This document shows positions 16,759 through 25,857 of a stretch of 64,000 bases of DNA, piece after piece. The position numbers were made by a program, and so were the translations under genes. The stretch lies in contig NZ_FOKM01000004.1 of the NCBI RefSeq assembly GCF_900111905.1, forward strand, positions 248,001-312,000, read 5' to 3'. The DNA comes from Rhizobium sp. NFR07. Its GTDB lineage: Bacteria; Pseudomonadota; Alphaproteobacteria; Rhizobiales; Rhizobiaceae. Positions within the stretch are counted from its first letter, which is position 1. The number at the start of each line of letters is the position of its first letter. A model generated the notes under the pieces. The model was given only the letters and a program-made list of their open reading frames with translations, searched no databases and had not been told where the DNA came from.

Positions 16759-17742
16759 ATGAAGCTTCTGAACGCCGTTCTCGGCGCAACCGCGCTCGCT
16801 GCCCTGTCGCTCTTTTCGGCACAGGCGGGCGCCCAGACCTATCCCGAGCGCCAGATCACCATGGTCGTGCCGTTTGCGGCCGGTGGCCCGACCGATACGG
16901 TTGCCCGTCTCGTCGCCGAATCCATGTCCAAGGATCTCGGCCAGCAGATCGTGGTCGAAAATGTCGGCGGCGCGGGCGGCACGCTCGGTGCCGGCCGTGT
17001 CGCGGCTGCGGAAGCCGATGGTTACACCGTGCTGCTCCACCATATCGGCATGGCGACCAGCGCCACGCTTTACCGCAAGCTTGCTTATGATACGCTGAAC
17101 GCCTTCGACTATGTCGGTCTCGTCACCGACGTGCCGATGACGGTCGTCGCCCGCAAGGACATGGAAGCGACCGACCTCAAGGGCCTCGTCGAATATGCCA
17201 AGGCCAATGCCGACAAGGTGACGGTCGCCAATGCCGGCATCGGTGCTGCCTCGCATCTCTGCGGCATGCTGTTCATGAGCGCCATCGAAACGCCACTTGT
17301 CACCGTTCCCTACAAGGGCACCGGTCCGGCGATGACCGATCTTCTCGGCGGCCAGGTGGATATCATGTGCGACCAGACGACCAACACGACGAAGCAGATC
17401 CAGGGCGGCACGATCAAGGCTTACGCCGTCACTTCGCCGGAGCGCCTCGACATCTTCAAGGACCTGCCGACCGTCAAAGAAGCAGGATACGAAAGCATGA
17501 CCGTCGGCATCTGGCACGGCATCTACACGCCGAAGGGCACGCCGGCCGAGATCAACGATCGCCTGTCGAAGTCGCTGCAGCTGGCGCTGAAGGACGAGAA
17601 CGTCTCCAAGCGCTTCGCCGAACTCGGCACCAAGCCTTCGCCGGACGCAGACGCCACGCCGGCGGCGCTGAAGGCCAAGCTCGAAACCGAAATCGCCCGC
17701 TGGAAGCCGATCATCGAGGCGGCCGGTCAGTACGCGGATTAA
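16759..17742 (+). CDS. tctC: Tripartite tricarboxylate transporter substrate-binding protein (TctC family)
   Basis: A 327-residue periplasmic protein with a signal peptide (KLLNAVLGATALAALSLFSA, cleavage likely after AQAGAQ). The mature start YPERQITMVVPFAAGGPTDT is the hallmark of the TctC/Bug family, and the middle has VPYKGTGPAMTDLLGGQVD. These proteins bind carboxylates (citrate, other organic acids) and deliver them to the TctAB permease. GAGGAGGAAATC gives a strong ribosome site. A palindromic repeat separates it from tctB. Confidence 0.92.
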   Translation: MKLLNAVLGATALAALSLFSAQAGAQTYPERQITMVVPFAAGGPTDTVARLVAESMSKDLGQQIVVENVGGAGGTLGAGRVAAAEADGYTVLLHHIGMATSATLYRKLAYDTLNAFDYVGLVTDVPMTVVARKDMEATDLKGLVEYAKANADKVTVANAGIGAASHLCGMLFMSAIETPLVTVPYKGTGPAMTDLLGGQVDIMCDQTTNTTKQIQGGTIKAYAVTSPERLDIFKDLPTVKEAGYESMTVGIWHGIYTPKGTPAEINDRLSKSLQLALKDENVSKRFAELGTKPSPDADATPAALKAKLETEIARWKPIIEAAGQYAD

Positions 17743-17749
17743 CGAAAAG

Positions 17750-17890
17750 TCCCCTCCCCAACCCCTCCCCACAAGGGGGAGGGGCTTTACTCGCGGCGCA
17801 TATCTTCCTTCCCTTGTATCTCGGATTGACGAGGTGGCGCCACGAGTCTTCTCCCTCCTTGTGGGGAGATGCCGGCAGGCCAGAGGGGGT
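17750..17890. repeat. RIME-like palindromic repeat between tctC and tctB
   Basis: The left part (from 17751) reads CCCCTCC...CACAAGGGGGAGGGG and the right part (17851-17889) CTCCCTCCTTGTGGGGAGAT followed by GCCGGCAGGCCAGAGGGGG. The same CTCCC-CACAAGG-GGGAG core next to CCGGCAGG-CAGAGGGG occurs at 19926-20103 and 61602-61784. Such mosaic palindromes resemble the RIME elements of rhizobia. In the mRNA it would form a stable hairpin after the binding-protein gene. Confidence 0.75.
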
Positions 17891-17911
17891 ATCCTTCTCC
17901 AAGGAGACATC

Positions 17912-18376
17912 ATGAATTCCCAGTCCATCGACAAGGCCAACCTGATCTGCGGAGTCCTGCTGGTTCTGGCCGGCATCTTCTTCGCCTATCAATCGATCGA
18001 ACTCGAACTCGGCACGGCGTTCCGCATGGGGCCGGGCTATTTTCCGTTCATCCTGGCGCTGGCGCTGATCCTGTTCGGCGGGATCATCCTCTTCCAGGCG
18101 TTTCGCGCCGCAGCCAGCGAGCCGATCGGGCCGATCGCCTGGCGCGGCATCCTCTTCATTCTGGCGGCGCCGATTTTCTTCGGCATTACCGTGCGCGGCC
18201 TCGGCTTCGTGCCCTCGCTGTTCTTCACCGGGCTGATCGCCGCCTTCGCCTCCCACAAGATGAAGCCGCTGACGGCCGTCGTGCTGGCAGCATTGCTGAC
18301 GGTCTTCTCCGTCCTCGTCTTTTCGTACGGGCTAGGCCTGCCGTTCCAGCGCTTCGGACCCTGGGTCCGGTTTTAG
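17912..18376 (+). CDS. tctB: Tripartite tricarboxylate transporter small membrane subunit (TctB family)
   Basis: A 154-residue protein with four hydrophobic helices, first LICGVLLVLAGIFFAYQSIE, then the FRMGPGYFPFILALALILFG segment that marks TctB proteins, and a last helix ending FSYGLGLPFQRF. TctB is the small integral subunit that pairs with TctA in the inner membrane for sodium- or proton-driven uptake. An AAGGAGA site precedes the ATG; ten bases separate it from tctA. Confidence 0.88.
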   Translation: MNSQSIDKANLICGVLLVLAGIFFAYQSIELELGTAFRMGPGYFPFILALALILFGGIILFQAFRAAASEPIGPIAWRGILFILAAPIFFGITVRGLGFVPSLFFTGLIAAFASHKMKPLTAVVLAALLTVFSVLVFSYGLGLPFQRFGPWVRF

Positions 18377-18386
18377 GAATTGACTG

Positions 18387-19892
18387 ATGGAACTGTTCAA
18401 TAACCTTCTCCTCGGCTTCCAGACTGCCGGCTCGATCTATAACCTGTTCTTCTGCCTGATCGGGGTTCTGCTCGGCACGCTGATCGGTGTGCTGCCCGGC
18501 ATCGGCGCGACGGCAACGATCGCCATGCTCCTGCCGATCACCTTCCAGCTCGAGCCGGTCTCGTCGCTGATCATGCTCGCCGGCATCTATTACGGCGCGC
18601 AATATGGCGGCTCGACCACGGCGATCCTGATCAACATGCCGGGCGAATCCTCGTCGGCCGTCACCGCCATCGATGGCTACCAGATGGCCCGCAAGGGCAA
18701 GGCGGGCGCAGCGCTTGCCATTGCCGCCATCGGCTCGTTCTTCGCCGGCACGGTTTCGACCTTCCTCGTCGCCATCTTCGCGCCGCCGCTTACCGAGATC
18801 GCGCTGCAGTTCGGCGCCGCCGAATACTTCTCGCTGATGGTGGTCGGCCTCGTCTCGTCGATCGCGCTGGCGCATGGCTCGGTCATCAAGGCTCTCGCCA
18901 TGGTGGCGCTCGGCCTGCTCTTGGGCCTCGTTGGCACCGACATCTATACCGGCGCGCCACGCTTCACGCTCGGCATCCGCGAATATGCCGACGGGCTGAA
19001 CTTCGTCGCCGTCGCGGTCGGCGTGTTCGGGATCGCGGAAATCCTGCGCAATCTCGAAAACGAAAAGACCCGCGAAGTGCTGATGGCGAAGGTTTCGGGC
19101 CTGATGCCGAGCCGCGAGGATATTCGCGAGATGATCGCGCCGGTGCTGCGCGGCACGGCGATCGGCTCGATCCTCGGCATCCTGCCGGGCGGCGGGGCGA
19201 TCCTCGCGTCCTTCGCCTCCTACACGGTGGAGAAGAAGGTTTCGAAGCGTCCGGAAGAGTTCGGCCATGGCGCGGTTGCCGGCGTTGCCGGTCCGGAATC
19301 GGCCAACAATGCCGGCGCGCAGACCTCGTTCATCCCGCTGCTCACCCTCGGCATTCCGGCAAACCCGGTCATGGCGCTGATGATCGGCGCGATGATCATC
19401 CAGGGTATCGTGCCCGGCCCGAATGTCGCGGCCGAGCAGCCGGCGCTGTTCTGGGGCATCATCGCCTCGATGTGGATCGGCAACCTGATGCTCGTCATCC
19501 TCAACCTGCCGCTGATCGGGCTGTGGGTGAAGCTGTTGACCATCCCCTATTACCTGCTCTTCCCGATCATCATGGCCTTCTGCTCGATCGGGGTCTACAG
19601 CGTCAATTCCAACGTCTACGACCTCTATGCCGTCGCCTTCTTCGGCCTGCTCGGCTACCTGCTCTTGAAGCTGCGTTGCGAGCCGGCACCGCTTCTGCTC
19701 GGCTTCGTGCTCGGGCCGCTTCTGGAGGAAAACCTGCGACGCGCGATGATCCTGTCGCGCGGTGATGCAACCACCTTCGTCACGCGGCCGATCAGCGCCG
19801 GGCTGCTGTTCATCGCGGCGATCGTACTGGTCGTGGTCTTCCTGCCGAGTGTCAGGAAGAAGCGCGAAGAGGTGTTTGTCGAGGAGGATTGA
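18387..19892 (+). CDS. tctA: Tripartite tricarboxylate transporter large permease (TctA family)
   Basis: A 501-residue polytopic protein with about twelve helices. The N-terminal LIGVLPGIGATATIAMLLPI, the loop GGSTTAILINMPGESSSAVT and the second-half equivalent ILPGGGAILASFASYTVEKK with FGHGAVAGVAGPESANNAGA are conserved TctA signatures showing the internal repeat of the family. It forms the transport path for carboxylates captured by TctC. It ends the tctCBA set; a RIME-like repeat follows. Confidence 0.92.
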   Translation: MELFNNLLLGFQTAGSIYNLFFCLIGVLLGTLIGVLPGIGATATIAMLLPITFQLEPVSSLIMLAGIYYGAQYGGSTTAILINMPGESSSAVTAIDGYQMARKGKAGAALAIAAIGSFFAGTVSTFLVAIFAPPLTEIALQFGAAEYFSLMVVGLVSSIALAHGSVIKALAMVALGLLLGLVGTDIYTGAPRFTLGIREYADGLNFVAVAVGVFGIAEILRNLENEKTREVLMAKVSGLMPSREDIREMIAPVLRGTAIGSILGILPGGGAILASFASYTVEKKVSKRPEEFGHGAVAGVAGPESANNAGAQTSFIPLLTLGIPANPVMALMIGAMIIQGIVPGPNVAAEQPALFWGIIASMWIGNLMLVILNLPLIGLWVKLLTIPYYLLFPIIMAFCSIGVYSVNSNVYDLYAVAFFGLLGYLLLKLRCEPAPLLLGFVLGPLLEENLRRAMILSRGDATTFVTRPISAGLLFIAAIVLVVVFLPSVRKKREEVFVEED

Positions 19893-19925
19893 TAGTGTGA
19901 GCATGAGGAGCGTCGGCGCCAGCCG

Positions 19926-20103
19926 GCCCCCCTCTGGCCTGCCGGCCATCTCCCCCACAAGGGGGGAGATCAGCTGGGAGCCCGCTCCTCGTTTCGACAG
20001 CAAACGTTTTTCTGGCTCAGCTACGATTCTGCGCTCGATGGGACATCGTGCCGCATGTGATCTCCCCCCTTGTGGGGGAGATGCCCGGCAGGGCAGAGGG
20101 GGG
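19926..20103. repeat. RIME-like repeat element between convergent tctA and lacI-type gene
   Basis: The left end has CCCCCCTCTGGCCTGCCGGC followed by CATCTCCCCCACAAGGGG, and the right end the inverted form, CTTGTGGGGGAGATGCCCGG followed by CAGGGCAGAGGGG. About 100 bases of interior sequence (starting GATCAGCTGGGAGCCC, ending TCGTGCCGCATGTGATCTCC) are clearly related to the interior of the copy at 61602-61784, so the whole unit is one family. Confidence 0.82.
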
Positions 20104-20123
20104 TGTCGGCCACCGAGAGCGAC

Positions 20124-21176
20124 CTACACCTCCAGCACCGCCTGCAACTCACCAACCGGCGTCGCCCCGGCCATCCGCTTCAGAAGCAGCTCCGCCATCA
20201 GCCGTCCCGCTTCCGACAGGTCCTCGTAGATTGTCTCGATCCTTGGGCGAACCTGATCGAACAGGCCGGAGGTCTGCTTGGCCACCAGCCGCAGGTCGCG
20301 GCCGATCTCGAGCCCGAGGTCGTGCGCCGCCGACATGACCGCCATCGCCGACACTTCACCGCCGCAGATGAAGCCATCCGGCGGATGGCCCTCTGCCAGC
20401 CTCGCTGCGACATGCTCGCGCACCGCATCCGCCTTGCTGTCCAGCGTGATGCCGCTCGCGATCTCGAAGCCGACGCCTTCTTCCCTGACCGCCGTCATGA
20501 AGCCGTGGCGCATGTGGTGGTGGAAGGTGAAGCGTTCCGGCGGCAGGATGATGAACAGCCGTCGACAGCCGGATGCGATCAGCCTCTTTGCGGCATTGTA
20601 GGTGAAGAGGTAGTTGTCGTAATCGACGTAAGGGTGCGGTGTCGCAAGCTCCGTCCTGCCGTGGCAGACGAAGGGAAAGCCCGCTTCCACCAGGAATTTC
20701 ACCCGCTCGTCGGACGGTTCCGTGCGGCTGAAGAGAATGCCGTCGGCCATCCTGTTGCGGACGATGTGCCGGACCGGATCGATCTGCGGCGTATCGGAAA
20801 AATGCGGCGTGATGACGAGGTGATAGGCAGTGCCGCGCAAAGCCGCCGTCATGCCGCGGATCATCGACGTGCCGTAGCCGAGGATTTCCTCATGGGGATC
20901 GAGGATGAGGCTGATGACATTGGTGCGGCCGGTGCGCAGGCGCTGGGCCGCGCGATCCGGCAGGTAGCCGAGCTGCGCTGCCGCCTGTTGCACGCGCTGA
21001 CGCGTCTCCTTGGCGATATGCGGATCGTCGCCGAGTGCCCGGGATACGGTGGTCACCGCAAGCCCGGTCAGCTCGGCGATCGTCTTCAATGTCGGCTTGG
21101 TCCGGGTGCCGGTATTTCCGGGCGCAATTCCGGGCGTGTTCTTTCGGCCTTCGCCGTCCGCGTCGTCCAGCGGCAT
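20124..21176 (-). CDS. LacI-family transcriptional regulator of the adjacent sugar ABC transporter
   Basis: A 350-residue repressor. After a 26-residue polar leader comes the LacI helix-turn-helix PTLKTIAELTGLAVTTVSRA with hinge helix PDRAAQRLRTGRTNVISLIL, then a periplasmic-binding-protein-like sensor domain (ADGILFSRTEPSDERVKF, CHGRTELATPHPYVDYDN). Start at 21176 follows GGAGGACATGAC. It is divergent from the sugar ABC operon, and sites for a LacI-type dimer lie before both genes, so it probably represses the transporter and itself and is released by the transported sugar. Confidence 0.88.
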   Translation of the reverse strand: MPLDDADGEGRKNTPGIAPGNTGTRTKPTLKTIAELTGLAVTTVSRALGDDPHIAKETRQRVQQAAAQLGYLPDRAAQRLRTGRTNVISLILDPHEEILGYGTSMIRGMTAALRGTAYHLVITPHFSDTPQIDPVRHIVRNRMADGILFSRTEPSDERVKFLVEAGFPFVCHGRTELATPHPYVDYDNYLFTYNAAKRLIASGCRRLFIILPPERFTFHHHMRHGFMTAVREEGVGFEIASGITLDSKADAVREHVAARLAEGHPPDGFICGGEVSAMAVMSAAHDLGLEIGRDLRLVAKQTSGLFDQVRPRIETIYEDLSEAGRLMAELLLKRMAGATPVGELQAVLEV

Positions 21177-21218
21177 GTCATGTCCTCCGGTCCGTCGCGA
21201 ATGCGCCGGACACCTCCA

Positions 21219-21234
21219 TATATATCGTTACAAA
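21219..21234. promoter_or_regulatory. Probable LacI-type operator of the regulator gene
   Basis: TATATATCGTTACAAA matches 13 of 16 positions of the perfect palindrome upstream of the ABC operon, including the central CG. It lies 43 bases upstream of the regulator's ATG, which suggests autoregulation. Confidence 0.6.
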
Positions 21235-21360
21235 TTCCACGGCGATTTCCAGAAATTTTTTCAAGCCGCTGCAAATTCGGCTTATTGCCTCAATTTCCGC
21301 AATGGAAATCAAAAGGATAAGAGTTGATCGGAAAGCTTGGCGAAAACCTATGGCTGTGGG

Positions 21361-21391
21361 TTGACACGCCCCGCGTTTATAACGTTATAAA
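21361..21391 (+). promoter_or_regulatory. Promoter and LacI-type operator of the sugar ABC operon
   Basis: TTGACA at 21361-21366 is a consensus -35 box. About 18 bases downstream TTATAA (21385-21390) can serve as -10. The perfect 16-base palindrome TTTATAACGTTATAAA (21376-21391), with the central CG typical of LacI-family operators, covers the -10 box, so a bound repressor would block RNA polymerase. Confidence 0.75.
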
Positions 21392-21434
21392 TTCCCCTAT
21401 CCGGAGAGGAGCCCGGATTAGAGGGAGATAATCA

Positions 21435-22691
21435 ATGAACATTCGAGCTATCAGCAAACTCGCTGCCGGCGCTGCCCTGATCGCGATGACGGCGGGTGCC
21501 GCCAAGGCGCAGGAGCAGGTCGAAGTGCTGCATTGGTGGACGTCCGGCGGCGAAGCCGCGGCGCTCAACGTGCTGAAGGAAAACCTCCAGAAGGAAGGCG
21601 TTTCCTGGAAGGACATGCCGGTTGCCGGTGGTGCAGGTTCCGCCGCTATGACCGCGTTGCGCGCCCGCGTCACCGCAGGCGACCCGCCGACCGCAGTCCA
21701 GCTGCTCGGCTTCGACCTGCGCGACTGGTCCGAAATGGGCGTCGCCGCAAACCTCGACGATCTTGCCGCCAAGGAAGGCTGGGACAAGGTCATTCCGCCG
21801 GCGCTGCAGGAATTTTCCAAGTATGACGGCAGCTGGGTCGCGGCCCCCGTCAACATCCACTCGACCAACTGGCTGTGGCTGAACAAAGCCGCGCTCGACA
21901 AGGCCGGTGCCAAGGAGCCGACGAACATGGACGAGCTGTTCGCGCTGCTCGACAAGTTCAAGGAACAGGGCATCACCGCGCTCGCCCATGGCGGCGTTCC
22001 GTGGCAGGACGGCACGCTCTGGGAAGCCGTGGTTCTGTCCCGCGGCGGTCCGGACTTCTACAAGAAGGCCGTGCTCGAAGCCGATCCGGAAGCGCTGTCC
22101 GGTGACACGATGAAGCAGGTCTTCGACGACATGACGAAGCTGCGCACCTATTTCGACCCCAATTTCTCGGGTCGCGAATGGAACCTGTCGACCGCTCTCG
22201 TCATCGAAGGCAAGGCCGGCGCGCAGGAAATGGGCGACTGGTCCAAGGGCGAATGGCTGCGCGCCAACAAGAAGCCGGGCACGGACTTCGTCTGCATCCG
22301 CTTCCCGGGCACGCAGGGCTCCGTCCTGTTCAACGCCGACCAATTCATGATGTTCGACGTGGGTGACGAGCAGAAGGACGCCCAGATGAAGATGGCATCC
22401 GCCGTCGAAAATCCGAGCTTCCAGATCGCCTTCAACAAGGTCAAGGGTTCGGTTCCGGCCCGTACCGACATCCCGGACACGGAATTCGACGATTGCGCCA
22501 AGAAGGGCATGAAGGACCTCGCCGAGGCTTCTTCCAAGGGCACGCTGATGGGCTCGCTCGCTCATGGTTACGCCCAGCCGGCCGCCATCAAGGAAGCCAT
22601 GCTCGACGTCATCACCCAGCACCTCAACGGCCAGCTGACGACGGATGCGGCTCTGAAGCGTCTGCCGGAAGCGGTTGCTGCGGCGAAGTGA
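21435..22691 (+). CDS. Sugar ABC transporter substrate-binding protein
   Basis: A 418-residue extracellular solute-binding protein family 1 member. The signal peptide is [20 protein letters not shown], and the mature protein opens [20 protein letters not shown], typical of glucose/mannose-type binding proteins. It also carries [21 protein letters not shown] strong GGGAGATAATCA site precedes the ATG. It would capture a monosaccharide (glucose/mannose-type is my best guess from the family) and hand it to the two permeases encoded downstream. A palindromic repeat separates it from them. Confidence 0.88.
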   Translation: MNIRAISKLAAGAALIAMTAGAAKAQEQVEVLHWWTSGGEAAALNVLKENLQKEGVSWKDMPVAGGAGSAAMTALRARVTAGDPPTAVQLLGFDLRDWSEMGVAANLDDLAAKEGWDKVIPPALQEFSKYDGSWVAAPVNIHSTNWLWLNKAALDKAGAKEPTNMDELFALLDKFKEQGITALAHGGVPWQDGTLWEAVVLSRGGPDFYKKAVLEADPEALSGDTMKQVFDDMTKLRTYFDPNFSGREWNLSTALVIEGKAGAQEMGDWSKGEWLRANKKPGTDFVCIRFPGTQGSVLFNADQFMMFDVGDEQKDAQMKMASAVENPSFQIAFNKVKGSVPARTDIPDTEFDDCAKKGMKDLAEASSKGTLMGSLAHGYAQPAAIKEAMLDVITQHLNGQLTTDAALKRLPEAVAAAK

Positions 22692-22730
22692 TCACTCTGG
22701 AGTGCGGGATCTCCCCATGCGGTGGCTCAC

Positions 22731-22860
22731 GCACTCCCTCATCCCTGTGCTTGTCACAGGGATCCAGCAGCGTCGCGTCTGCGGCGCGGAAAGGTCTTTT
22801 CACGCGAAAGACTTCGCGTGGCTGGATTCCTGTGACAAGCACAGGAATGAGGGTGGAGAT
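22731..22860. repeat. Long inverted-repeat element between binding-protein and permease genes
   Basis: The left arm has ACTCCCTCATCCCTGTGCTT then GTCACAGGGATCCAGC, and the right arm (22821-22857) is its inverse, GCTGGATTCCTGTGACAAGC then ACAGGAATGAGGGT. Each arm is itself a hairpin (CCCTGTG-CTTGT-CACAGGG). Between them is a third hairpin, CACGCGAA-AGAC-TTCGCGTG (22801-22820). It is a different family from the RIME-like units. Confidence 0.82.
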
Positions 22861-22953
22861 GGCTGCGTCCGTCTCCAAACATCCTGAGCATGGCGACCGT
22901 GAAATACTTCGCGGTCTCTAATCTTTCTATGTCGCTCCCGACCGGAGATCCCC

Positions 22954-23880
22954 ATGACGACAATCGACCCCGTACCCGCCGTGGTCCCCGAACGGGCCGG
23001 CCGAACGCTCGGTGATACGCTGCGCAACGGCCTGCCCAAGCTGGTGCTGGCGCCGTCCTTCGCGATCATCTTGGTCTTCGTCTACGGCTTCATCCTCTGG
23101 ACGATTACGCTGTCGTTTACGACATCGCGCATCCTGCCGGTCTATAAATGGGGCGGGTTCGATGCCTATTTCCGGCTCTGGTCGCAGCCAAACTGGTATG
23201 TGGCGATGCAGAACCTTGCCATTTTCGGCATTCTTTACATCGCGCTCTGCACGGCGATCGGCCTGTTCATCGCCATCCTGATGGACCAGCGCATCCGCGC
23301 AGAAGGCGTGCTGCGGCCCATCTTCCTCTATCCGATGGCGCTCTCCTTCGTCGTCACCGGTACGGCATGGAAGTGGTTCCTCAACCCGGGCCTCGGGCTG
23401 GAACACACGATGCGCAATCTCGGCTGGGAAAGCTTCACCTTCGACTGGCTGGTCAATCCGAACATGGCCATCTACACCGTCGTCATCGCCGGCGTCTGGC
23501 AGGCCTCGGGCTTCATCATGGCGATGTTTCTCGCGGGCCTGCGCGGTATCGACGGCGAGATCATCAAGGCGGCGCAGATCGATGGTGCGTCGACCGTATC
23601 GATCTACCGGCGGATCATCATTCCGCTGCTGCGTCCGATCTTCCTGTCGGCCTTCATCGTGCTCGCCCATATGGCGATCAAGTCCTACGACCTCGTCATC
23701 GCGCTCACCGGCGGCGGGCCGGGCAATGCGACCGAGCTGCCGTCCACCTTCATGTATTCCTACACGTTCAACCGCAACCAGATGAATGTCGGGTCGGCCA
23801 GCGCGGTCATGATGCTGATGGGCATCACGGCGATCATCGTCCCGTATCTCTATTCCGAACTGCGGGAGAAGAAGCAATGA
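22954..23880 (+). CDS. Sugar ABC transporter permease (MalF-type)
   Basis: A 308-residue protein with six hydrophobic helices, the first at LVLAPSFAIILVFVYGFILW. The EAA loop, IIKAAQIDGASTVSIYRRII followed by IPLLRP, is the contact site for the ATPase. A conserved LALTGGGP-type segment (VIALTGGGPGNATELP) follows. It forms half the inner-membrane channel. Its stop overlaps the start of the next permease gene by four bases. Confidence 0.92.
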   Translation: MTTIDPVPAVVPERAGRTLGDTLRNGLPKLVLAPSFAIILVFVYGFILWTITLSFTTSRILPVYKWGGFDAYFRLWSQPNWYVAMQNLAIFGILYIALCTAIGLFIAILMDQRIRAEGVLRPIFLYPMALSFVVTGTAWKWFLNPGLGLEHTMRNLGWESFTFDWLVNPNMAIYTVVIAGVWQASGFIMAMFLAGLRGIDGEIIKAAQIDGASTVSIYRRIIIPLLRPIFLSAFIVLAHMAIKSYDLVIALTGGGPGNATELPSTFMYSYTFNRNQMNVGSASAVMMLMGITAIIVPYLYSELREKKQ

Positions 23881-24758
23881 GCGCCGCACAGGAAACAGTC
23901 AGCGCGGGCTCGGCGCGCTTCGCCCGTTATTTCATCTATGCAGCACTGATCGTGCTGGCGGTCGTTTACCTGCTGCCGCTCTACGTGATGCTCTCGACGT
24001 CCTTGAAATCGCTCGACGAGATCCGCGGCGGCGACATGCTGGCGCTGCCTTCCGATCCGTCGATCGCCGCCTGGGTCAAGGCATGGGGCGAGGCCTGCAT
24101 CGGCGTCTCCTGCGTCGGCATCAAGGGCTATTTCTGGAACTCGATCAAGATGGTCGTTCCGGCCGTCTTCATCTCGACGCTATTAGGCGCGCTGAACGGC
24201 TACGTGCTGACCAAATGGCGTTTCCCGGGCCACAAGCTGGTCTTCGGCATGATGCTGTTTGCCTGCTTCATCCCGTTCCAGGCGGTGCTGATCCCGATGG
24301 CCCGGCTGCTCGGCCTCATGGGCCTGTCCAATTCGACGACCGGCCTCGTCATGGTCCATGTCATCTACGGCCTCGGCTTCACCACCCTGTTCTTCCGCAA
24401 TTACTACGAGGCGTTTCCGGACGAGCTGGTGAAGGCCGCGATGATCGACGGCGCGGGCTTCTTCCGCATCTTCTGGCGCATTCTGCTGCCGAGCTCGGGG
24501 CCGATCATCGTCGTCACCGTCATCTACCAGTTCACCAATATCTGGAACGACTTCCTGTTCGGCGTTTCCTTCTCGTCCGGCACGTCCTCGCCGATGACGG
24601 TGGCGCTCAACAACCTCGTATCCTCCTCCACCGGCGTCAAGGAATACAACGTGGACATGGCGGCGGCCGTGTTTGCAGCACTTCCGACGCTCTTCGTCTA
24701 TGTCGTCGCCGGACGCTATTTCGTGCGCGGTCTCATGGCCGGCGCCGTCAAGGGATAA
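23877..24758 (+). CDS. Sugar ABC transporter permease (MalG-type)
   Basis: A 293-residue protein with six helices starting at YFIYAALIVLAVVYLLPLYV. The EAA loop is ELVKAAMIDGAGFFRIFWRI followed by LLPSSGP. In MalG-type permeases the N-terminal helix is followed by a loop containing SLKS, seen here as STSLKSLDEIRGG. It pairs with the MalF-type permease. Only four bases separate it from the ATPase gene. Confidence 0.92.
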   Translation: MSAAQETVSAGSARFARYFIYAALIVLAVVYLLPLYVMLSTSLKSLDEIRGGDMLALPSDPSIAAWVKAWGEACIGVSCVGIKGYFWNSIKMVVPAVFISTLLGALNGYVLTKWRFPGHKLVFGMMLFACFIPFQAVLIPMARLLGLMGLSNSTTGLVMVHVIYGLGFTTLFFRNYYEAFPDELVKAAMIDGAGFFRIFWRILLPSSGPIIVVTVIYQFTNIWNDFLFGVSFSSGTSSPMTVALNNLVSSSTGVKEYNVDMAAAVFAALPTLFVYVVAGRYFVRGLMAGAVKG

Positions 24759-24762
24759 CGCA

Positions 24763-25857
24763 ATGAGCTTTCTTGAAATCAGGAACATCCGCAAGAAGAT
24801 CGGCAATGTCGAGATCCTGAAAGGCATCGACATCGAGTTGGAAAAGGGCGGCTTCCTCGTGCTCGTCGGCCCGTCCGGCTGCGGCAAGTCCACGCTGCTC
24901 AACGCGATCGCCGGCCTGCTGCCACCGTCGTCGGGCGATATCGTCATCGACGGCCAGGTGGTCACGGATCTGCATCCGTCGAAGCGCGATATCGCCATGG
25001 TGTTCCAGTCCTACGCGCTCTATCCGAACATGACGGTGGAGGAGAATATCGCCTTCGCGCTCGAGATGCGCGGCGTCGACAAGGCAGAGCGTGCCAAGGC
25101 AGTGGCACAGGTCGCCAAGACGCTGCAGATCGAGCATCTCCTGACCCGCCGCCCGAGCCAGCTTTCCGGCGGGCAGCGCCAGCGCGTCGCCATGGGCCGT
25201 GCGCTGGTGCGCAAGCCGCGCGTCTTCCTGTTCGACGAGCCTCTCTCTAACCTCGATGCGAAGTTGCGCGTCGAGGTGCGGGCCGAAATCAAGGCGCTGC
25301 ACCAGAACACCCATGCCACGATCGTCTACGTCACCCACGACCAGATCGAGGCGATGACGCTTGCCACCAAGATCGTCGTGCTGAAGGAGGGTATGGTGCA
25401 GCAGGTCGGCACGCCGGCCGAGATCTACAATCGCCCGGCCAATCTCTTCGTTGCCGATTTCATGGGCTCGCCGGCGATGAACATGCTGAAGGGCACGGTC
25501 GTCGCCGGCGGTATCTCTCTGTTCGGCGCCAAAGGCGTTACGGTCAAGGTTCCCCCATCGGTCACGGCTTCCTTGCCCGAGGGCAAGCAGGTCATTCTCG
25601 GCCTGCGTCCGGAGGCAATCTCGGATGAGGGTTCGGCCGATGCGGCTGCCAGCGCGAAGGCCGATGTCGAAGCCGAGGTGACAATTGTCGAGCCCACCGG
25701 TTCAGACACGTTCGTGACCGGAAAGTTAGACGGCACGATGTTTACCGGCCGTGCGCGCGCCGAGACTGCCGTCACCCCAGGCCAGACCTTCCACTTCGTC
25801 TTCAATCTGGACAAGGCGGTCGTCTTCGACCCGGAGACCGGTAATCGTATGGGCTAG
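24763..25857 (+). CDS. Sugar ABC transporter ATP-binding protein (MalK/UgpC-type)
   Basis: A 364-residue ATPase: Walker A GPSGCGKST, Q-loop MVFQSYALYPNMTV, signature LSGGQRQRVAMGRALV, Walker B VFLFDEPLSNLDAK and H-loop YVTHDQIEAMTLA, followed by a C-terminal TOBE/MalK regulatory domain (ILGLRPEAI, TVVEPTG-like segment, FVFNLDKAVVFDPETG). It powers sugar import through the two permeases. The frame is open further upstream, but the ATG at 24763 starts at the domain boundary. It is the last gene of the operon. Confidence 0.93.
   Translation: MSFLEIRNIRKKIGNVEILKGIDIELEKGGFLVLVGPSGCGKSTLLNAIAGLLPPSSGDIVIDGQVVTDLHPSKRDIAMVFQSYALYPNMTVEENIAFALEMRGVDKAERAKAVAQVAKTLQIEHLLTRRPSQLSGGQRQRVAMGRALVRKPRVFLFDEPLSNLDAKLRVEVRAEIKALHQNTHATIVYVTHDQIEAMTLATKIVVLKEGMVQQVGTPAEIYNRPANLFVADFMGSPAMNMLKGTVVAGGISLFGAKGVTVKVPPSVTASLPEGKQVILGLRPEAISDEGSADAAASAKADVEAEVTIVEPTGSDTFVTGKLDGTMFTGRARAETAVTPGQTFHFVFNLDKAVVFDPETGNRMG

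Noticed and set aside
20070..21320. 416-codon plus-strand open frame opposite the LacI-type gene
   Set aside because: It starts inside a repeat and is antisense to a clear repressor; composition is shadow-like.
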